From the NCBI GenBank assembly GCA_035063885.1, contig JAPSFM010000008.1, positions 1 through 64,000 on the forward strand: a DNA stretch of 64,000 bases. The letters are read 5' to 3'. This stretch comes from CAADGY01 sp900696665. Lineage in GTDB: Bacteria; Acidobacteriota; Terriglobia; Bryobacterales; Bryobacteraceae. The notes beneath the pieces were generated by a model, which saw only the letters and a list, made by a program, of their open reading frames with translations, had not been told where the DNA came from and did no database searches. A program made the position numbers and the translations under genes. This document shows, one piece after another, positions 59,513-64,000 of the stretch (positions are counted from its first letter, which is position 1; each line of letters starts with the position of its first letter).

Positions 59513-61890
59513 AGAGACCCCGTTCGCATTCAACCACGGCGCGGTTAACCGGTGTGCCGCTGTATTTACTCGCAATTGTTCTTTGTACAGCCAGCTTGGC
59601 GCGTGCCACCCAAAGTACAGTTTTTAAGAGCGGTCCTGCCCTCGACGCCGTAATCGAACAAGCCATAGCCGAAGACCAGATCCCCGGCGCGGTGGTTTGG
59701 ATCGGCCGCAAGGGAAAGGTCATCTACCGGAAGGCGTACGGATTCAGGGCGTTGAAGCCACGCCGGGAGCGGATGACCCTGGATACAATTTTCGATGCCG
59801 CTTCCCTGACGAAGATCGTCGCGACCACGGCATCTGTGATGAAGTTGTTCGAGGACGGCAAGATCCGGATGAACGATCCGGTGACGAAATACTTGCCCGA
59901 GTTCCAGGGCGGTAACAGTTCCATTACCGTCCGGCATCTGCTAACCCATTTTTCCGGGCTACGCCCGGATGTGGATCTCGAGCCGCGTTGGTCCGGTTAT
60001 GAGACGGGTGTAAAGCTCGCCATGAAGGACATTCCCGTCGCGCCTCCGGGTGCACGCTTCATCTATAGCGACATCAATTTCATCCTGCTTGGAGAAATCG
60101 TGCATCAGATCAGCGGGCAAAAGTTGCCGGAGTTTGCGCGCCGGCACATCTTTCTGCCGCTGGGGATGAGGACCACAATGTTCCAGCCTCCGGCAAGGCT
60201 GCGGCCGAGAATAGCCCCCACCGAATTGGTGGACGGAGTGATTTTGAGAGGTGTGGTTCATGACCCGACCACAAGATATATGGGCGGCGTGGCGGGCCAT
60301 GCGGGCCTGTTCACCACCGCCGAAGATCTGTCAAGATTCGCGGAGATGATGCTCGGCGGCGGCGAGCGCAACAACGTGCGAATCTTCAATCCGCTGGTCA
60401 CCAAAAAATTCTCAACACCGCAATCGCCCGCGGACCAGCCGATCCTGCGAGGATTTGGGTTTGATATCGATTCACCTTTTTCTGGAAATCGCGGGGAATT
60501 GTTTCCCATCGGCTCTTACGGCCACACCGGGTTTACAGGGACCTCCCTCTGGATGGACCCCGTGAGTGACACGTATGTCATTCTGCTAGCCAACAGTGTA
60601 CATCCCAGGCGGCGCCCCGCCATTACATCTCTACGCGCGCGCGTCGCGACCGTAGCTGCGGCCGGGTTGGGCATAGACCTTCCGGACGTGGCGCTGACGG
60701 GGTTCAATGAGACGATTGTCGGGGCTGGTACGCGCCGCACGTTTGCGCGCAATGGAAAAACGGAGACCGGACTCGATGTGCTGATTCAGGAAAAGTTTGC
60801 GCCGCTCGCCGGGGTACGCGTCGGCTTGATTACCAACCACACGGGCTTGAGCCTCGCCGGACAGCGCAATATCGACGCAATGGTGGCCGGCGGTGTAAAC
60901 GTCGTGGCAATCTTTTCACCGGAGCATGGGATCGCCGGTAAGGAGGACCACGAGAATGTTGAAAATTCCACCGATGGCGCCACCGGAATTCCCATCTGGA
61001 GCTTGTATTCCGGTCCGAACCGGCGCCCCTCGGAGAAAATGCTGGCAAACGTCGATGTATTGGTGTTCGATATACAGGATATCGGTGCGCGATTCTACAC
61101 TTACATCTGCACAATGGTGAATGCTATGGAGGAAGCCGCGAAACACGGGCTTCCGTTTTATGTGCTCGACCGCCCCAACCCGATCACCGGGGTGCACGTG
61201 GAAGGGCCGATGCTCGATCCCGACCTTAAATCGTTCGTTGGGTGCATCGTTTTGCCGTTGCGGCACGGAATGACGGCCGGTGAAATGGCAAACATGGTGA
61301 ACACGGAGCAGAAACTCGGAGTCAAATTACATGTTGTGGCCATGAAAGACTGGCAAAGGGGTGACTGGTTCGATGCCACCGGTCTGACCTGGGTGGATCC
61401 TTCGCCAAACATGCGCAGTCTCAACGCGGCATTGCTTTATCCCGGAGTCGCCATGTTGGAGAGCCTGAGAAACTATTCCGTCGGGCGAGGCACAGATGCT
61501 CCATTCGAGCAGATTGGTGCGGAATGGATTCGAGGCCGCGAACTGGCTCAGCACCTGAATTCGCGATATATCCCTGGAGTCCGCATATATCCGACGCGAT
61601 TCCAACCGTCAGCCTCGAACTATGCGGGACAGAGTATTGAAGGTGTCCGATTCGTTATCACGGACCGCACCGCCTTTGATAGCTATCGATTGGGATTGGA
61701 GATCGCCGCGGCCTTGGAGAAGCTCTTCCCGGGGAACATTGCGTGGGAACGGACAGAACGCCTCATAGGGAACCGTGGCACAATTTCGGCTCTCCGTTCC
61801 GGCGCCGATCCTCGCAGCATCATCCAAAGCGAAGAGGAGGCGCTCCGCTCGTTCGTCGAGCGGAGAGAGAAATTCCTGATCTATCGCTGA
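59509..61890 (+). CDS. Secreted fusion of a serine β-lactamase-like hydrolase and NamZ-type exo-N-acetylmuramidase
   Basis: Residues 1 to about 400 of this 793-residue protein form a class C β-lactamase/AmpH-like serine hydrolase: signal peptide (YLLAIVLCTASLARAT), the active motif ASLTKIV (SxxK), YSDINFILLGEIV (YxN-type), and HTGFTGTSLW. From about 420 a DUF1343/NamZ domain follows: LAGVRVGLITNHTGLS, FSPEHGIAG, VFDIQDIGARFYTYI, LDRPNPITG, LPLRHGMTAGEMA, and the ending EREKFLIYR-like tail. NamZ (GH171) releases MurNAc from the non-reducing ends of peptidoglycan; the hydrolase may trim stem peptides. Fusion implies coordinated cell-wall breakdown. It overlaps phhB by four bases. Confidence 0.9.
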   Translation: MKRPRSHSTTARLTGVPLYLLAIVLCTASLARATQSTVFKSGPALDAVIEQAIAEDQIPGAVVWIGRKGKVIYRKAYGFRALKPRRERMTLDTIFDAASLTKIVATTASVMKLFEDGKIRMNDPVTKYLPEFQGGNSSITVRHLLTHFSGLRPDVDLEPRWSGYETGVKLAMKDIPVAPPGARFIYSDINFILLGEIVHQISGQKLPEFARRHIFLPLGMRTTMFQPPARLRPRIAPTELVDGVILRGVVHDPTTRYMGGVAGHAGLFTTAEDLSRFAEMMLGGGERNNVRIFNPLVTKKFSTPQSPADQPILRGFGFDIDSPFSGNRGELFPIGSYGHTGFTGTSLWMDPVSDTYVILLANSVHPRRRPAITSLRARVATVAAAGLGIDLPDVALTGFNETIVGAGTRRTFARNGKTETGLDVLIQEKFAPLAGVRVGLITNHTGLSLAGQRNIDAMVAGGVNVVAIFSPEHGIAGKEDHENVENSTDGATGIPIWSLYSGPNRRPSEKMLANVDVLVFDIQDIGARFYTYICTMVNAMEEAAKHGLPFYVLDRPNPITGVHVEGPMLDPDLKSFVGCIVLPLRHGMTAGEMANMVNTEQKLGVKLHVVAMKDWQRGDWFDATGLTWVDPSPNMRSLNAALLYPGVAMLESLRNYSVGRGTDAPFEQIGAEWIRGRELAQHLNSRYIPGVRIYPTRFQPSASNYAGQSIEGVRFVITDRTAFDSYRLGLEIAAALEKLFPGNIAWERTERLIGNRGTISALRSGADPRSIIQSEEEALRSFVERREKFLIYR

Positions 61891-61902
61891 ATTAAGGGAT
61901 CA

Positions 61903-62124
61903 TCAGGCGACGGCAGCCTTGGTGGGAGCTGGATTTTTTGAGTTCGGCTCCCGCTTGTTCTTGCTTCCCGGTGGACGTCCGCGCCGTTTCACGGTGCTCA
62001 TCCAGGCGGGAGGTCTTCCCCGCCGCTTACCCCGTCCGCGCGCCAGCCGTTCCAGGCTGAGTATCGCTTCCTCTAATTGCTCCCTTTCCTGACGCAACTC
62101 AGCCAGGATTTTCGTGACGTCCAT
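61903..62124 (-). CDS. Small double AT-hook DNA-binding protein
   Basis: The 73-residue protein has a helical N terminus (MDVTKILAELRQEREQLEEAI) and two AT-hook cores, KRRGRPPAW and KRRGRPPGSK, with a basic tail. AT-hooks bind the minor groove of AT-rich DNA, so a nucleoid-associated or regulatory role is likely. Such small proteins recur in Solibacter-type genomes, but its targets are not known. Inverted repeats lie upstream of its start. It converges on the NamZ fusion with a 12-base gap. Confidence 0.78.
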   Translation of the reverse strand: MDVTKILAELRQEREQLEEAILSLERLARGRGKRRGRPPAWMSTVKRRGRPPGSKNKREPNSKNPAPTKAAVA

Positions 62125-62325
62125 AGATGTGCCTCCAGGAAATCTTTACCCGCCGCCTGTTCGTTCCGAATCCGGAACAAAAGGTGAGTCAGCATGCGAC
62201 AATGCCAAATGCTGTTTTACCCTATTTTTCATGTGAATTCAATACCCCTGTTCTATTTTCAGAACAGATCACATCGTCGAGGTACTAGGAGGTCGCTACG
62301 GGGGACGTATAAAATTCTGTGCCGA
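62125..62325. promoter_or_regulatory. Region upstream of the AT-hook gene with two inverted repeats
   Basis: No gene is seen in these 200 bases. Two perfect inverted repeats stand out: GTTCCG-AATC-CGGAAC at 62163-62178, and CTGTTCT-ATTTTC-AGAACAG at 62248-62267. Both lie between the permease stop and the AT-hook gene start, so they could be operators of the AT-hook gene or end structures of the permease transcript. The stretch is AT-rich compared with its flanks. No assignment to a regulator is made. Confidence 0.4.
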
Positions 62326-63702
62326 TTATACCAAATGCTTTCGCTTCCAAACGAAATAGAAGGGGATTCCTACCGCAATTAGCGCGAGTCCCATCAGCGA
62401 TTCACGGGGCGAATTGCGCAGCGTGGAGACCAGAACGAATGCCGCACCCGTAACGAAGAGTACCGGTACAACCGGGTATCCAATCGTCCGGTAGGGCCGC
62501 CGGAGGTCAGGGCGCTTTTTGCGCAGCACAATTACCGCGGCAGCAGCCATCGCATATTGAATCCAACTTGCAAATATTACGTATGTAAACAACTGCTCGT
62601 ACCGTCCGCTAAGCACAAGAACCGACGCCCAGCCACTCAGAAGAAGGATCGACATGGAGGGAGTGCGGTAGCGCGGATGGATGTGGGCCACCGCCCGGAA
62701 GAAGTATCCGTCATACGCCATGGCATACGGCACACGTGCTCCCGAAAGGATGGATCCGTTCAGAGCAGCGAATATGGAGATCATTGCCGCAAGGCTTATT
62801 GCGCCCGCACCGGTCTCTCCCAGGATGCGCCGCATCATTTCAGCAGCCACACGGTTGCTCGCGCCCACATCCGCCGCGGGCAGCACATAAAAGTACGCCA
62901 GGTTGGTCAACAGATAGATCACGATAACGGTCAGCGTGCCAAATACAAGGGCGCGGGGAAGACTCCGCTGCGGGTGGCGGACTTCAGACGCGGCCATGGT
63001 GACATTATTCCAACCGTCGTATGCCCATAATGCGGCTACAAGCGCGGCGATAAAGCCGGAAAATCCCCCAGCTACCGGAATACCCGTCTGATAATTCGCC
63101 ACCGTGCCTGTAGCTGAGCCTAACCCGATGACGATGATTGCCAGAATCAAAAGAATCTTCAATGCCGTGACCGCTACTTGCACTCCGCCGCCGACTTTCA
63201 CTCCGAAGTAATTGACCACGGCAAGGACCAGAATCACCACCATGGCTAAGAACTGGCCATACCGGAGCTCGAGCGGTCCTCCGCCATCTCCCAACGCCAC
63301 CGGAATCGTGTAAAAAACCTGCTCCAGTTCGGGACGAAAATTCGCCAGATAATAAAAAAAAGCCGTGGCGAGTGTCGCGATAGCCCCACTCTTGGCAACC
63401 CACATCTGCGTCCATCCGTAGAGGTATCCCCAGAACGGCCCGTAGGCCTCGCGCAGGTACACGTATTCACCGCCGGCTTCAGGCATTGCGGCTCCGAGTT
63501 CCGCATAGGAGAGCGCGCCGAACAGCGACAACAATCCGCCCACAACCCACACCAGGAACACCATGTACGGTGAGCCGACCTGCTCCACCATCGATTTCGG
63601 CACCAGGAAGATGCCGCTGCCGATGACGGTACCCACAACAATCGCGGCGGCAGTCCAGACACCGAGTTCGCGCCGCAGCCCGGCCGGAGCCTGGTCAGCC
63701 AT
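62326..63702 (-). CDS. APC-superfamily amino acid permease
   Basis: The 458-residue permease has about 12 transmembrane helices, the helix-1 motif VGTVIGSGIFLVPKSM near residue 25, the EAGGEYVYLREAYGP motif near 80 and a conserved LWAYDGWNN region. It resembles LAT-type/YfnA-like amino acid exchangers, which move amino acids with H+ or by exchange. Substrate unassigned. ATG 63702 lies eight bases inside the end of the preceding symporter gene and is preferred to 63723. Confidence 0.92.
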   Translation of the reverse strand: MADQAPAGLRRELGVWTAAAIVVGTVIGSGIFLVPKSMVEQVGSPYMVFLVWVVGGLLSLFGALSYAELGAAMPEAGGEYVYLREAYGPFWGYLYGWTQMWVAKSGAIATLATAFFYYLANFRPELEQVFYTIPVALGDGGGPLELRYGQFLAMVVILVLAVVNYFGVKVGGGVQVAVTALKILLILAIIVIGLGSATGTVANYQTGIPVAGGFSGFIAALVAALWAYDGWNNVTMAASEVRHPQRSLPRALVFGTLTVIVIYLLTNLAYFYVLPAADVGASNRVAAEMMRRILGETGAGAISLAAMISIFAALNGSILSGARVPYAMAYDGYFFRAVAHIHPRYRTPSMSILLLSGWASVLVLSGRYEQLFTYVIFASWIQYAMAAAAVIVLRKKRPDLRRPYRTIGYPVVPVLFVTGAAFVLVSTLRNSPRESLMGLALIAVGIPFYFVWKRKHLV

Positions 63703-64000
63703 TCTGCGCCCGCTTTTTTGCAAACAAAGATGCCGCCAGGGCTGAGAAGAAAGTTATTGCCGTTCCAATCATGACGTACCAGGTCCAGGCTATCGATGTG
63801 CCGAACTTGATGTAAAGCATTAAAACAAACCCGGCCACCATCCCGATCATGGCCGCCGTCTCCCCTACGCGGCGAGTCAACAGGCCGAGCAAAAAAACGC
63901 CCAGCAAAGATCCATAAAGGATGGATGCGATGGACAAGCCGGCCTCCAGAACAGGTCCCCACTGGCGCGCAAGCAAACCGATCAGGAACAGGATTACGCC
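63695..64000 (-). CDS. Sodium:solute symporter, C-terminal part (cut by window edge)
   Basis: The reading frame stays open to the window edge, so only the last about 101 residues are seen; the start lies beyond 64000. Three or four hydrophobic helices, including LSIASILYGSLLGVFLLGLLTRRV and a final WTWYVMIGTAITFFSALAASLFAKKR, are typical of the C-terminal end of SSS-family transporters (solute:Na+ symport). The stop overlaps the permease start, so the two are likely one operon. Confidence 0.75.
   Translation of the reverse strand, partial: GVILFLIGLLARQWGPVLEAGLSIASILYGSLLGVFLLGLLTRRVGETAAMIGMVAGFVLMLYIKFGTSIAWTWYVMIGTAITFFSALAASLFAKKRAQNG

Noticed and set aside
1..64000. CRISPR arrays, tRNA/rRNA genes and insertion sequences
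   Set aside because: No spaced direct repeats, cloverleaf-like sequence, rRNA motif or transposase was recognised on either strand.

Overview
The window is chromosomal DNA from an acidobacterium, most likely a relative of Solibacter/Bryobacter (Bryobacterales). Support comes from a secreted protein of the Solibacter TIGR03437 type (43777-45423), a secreted protein of the Acidobacteria VWFA-related type TIGR03436 (56069-57136), a small double AT-hook protein (61903-62124), DUF1501 and DUF1080 genes, and squalene-hopene cyclase. These assignments come from recognising sequence; no search was run.

Layout. 1-5.5 kb: MATE exporter, a tag-shc operon (DNA repair glycosylase, hopanoid cyclase) and a secreted TPR protein. 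5.5-10.7 kb: an ilvB-ilvN-ilvC-cimA operon on the minus strand for isoleucine/valine synthesis through citramalate, preceded by a complete leader-peptide attenuator whose peptide has clustered Val and Ile codons and whose stop codon abuts an antiterminator arm. 11.0-24.9 kb: a tightly packed run of 14 phage-structural coding segments on the plus strand (terminase, portal, scaffold, P22-like coat, connectors, tail tube, frameshifted tail chaperone, very short tape measure, two distal-tail paralogues, a giant hub). No integrase, repressor, replication, lysis or fibre gene is seen. 24.9-31.2 kb: a tartrate/D-malate dehydrogenase family gene, an internally shortened DUF1501 gene, an SDR, and an lpd-lipB-E2 operon for 2-oxoacid dehydrogenase complexes and lipoylation. 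31.3-34.8 kb: secreted hydrolases. 34.8-42.6 kb: a minus-strand block with thrC, two glycosyltransferases (one fused to a methyltransferase), a polysaccharide-export-type permease with an extra N-terminal domain, CbiX and a flavin reductase. 42.6-49.6 kb: lytic transglycosylase, OsmC, the TIGR03437 protein, and an exported molybdenum hydroxylase operon of PaoABC type ending in a small Cys-containing gene and a strong terminator. 49.7-64 kb: DUF1326, hydrolase, lipoprotein, geranylgeranyl-reductase-like flavoprotein, hemL, a DoxX-thioredoxin fusion, MogA-type protein, VWFA protein, MEMO protein, SDR, pterin dehydratase, a serine hydrolase-NamZ fusion, AT-hook protein, amino-acid permease, and the end of a sodium:solute symporter cut by the window edge.

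The most interesting object is the 13.9-kb phage-like cluster. Its tail part runs in the order known from alphaproteobacterial gene transfer agents (tail terminator, tube, chaperone, about 220-residue tape measure, DUF2460-like distal tail protein, Fe-S hub). Its head part is different: a DUF4055-type portal, a scaffold and a P22-like coat, with no protease. Every frame is open, and the terminase ATPase and nuclease residues are present. It could be a gene-transfer-agent-like or otherwise domesticated particle; a decayed prophage that happens to keep its structural genes is the alternative. Three details deserve attention in their own right: a textbook A AAA AAC slippery site in the tail chaperone leading to a Cys-rich extension, a fusion of a lambda gpL-like Fe-S domain to the hub, and terminators that split the cluster into head and tail transcription units.

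No tRNA, rRNA, CRISPR array, insertion sequence or att repeat was recognised.
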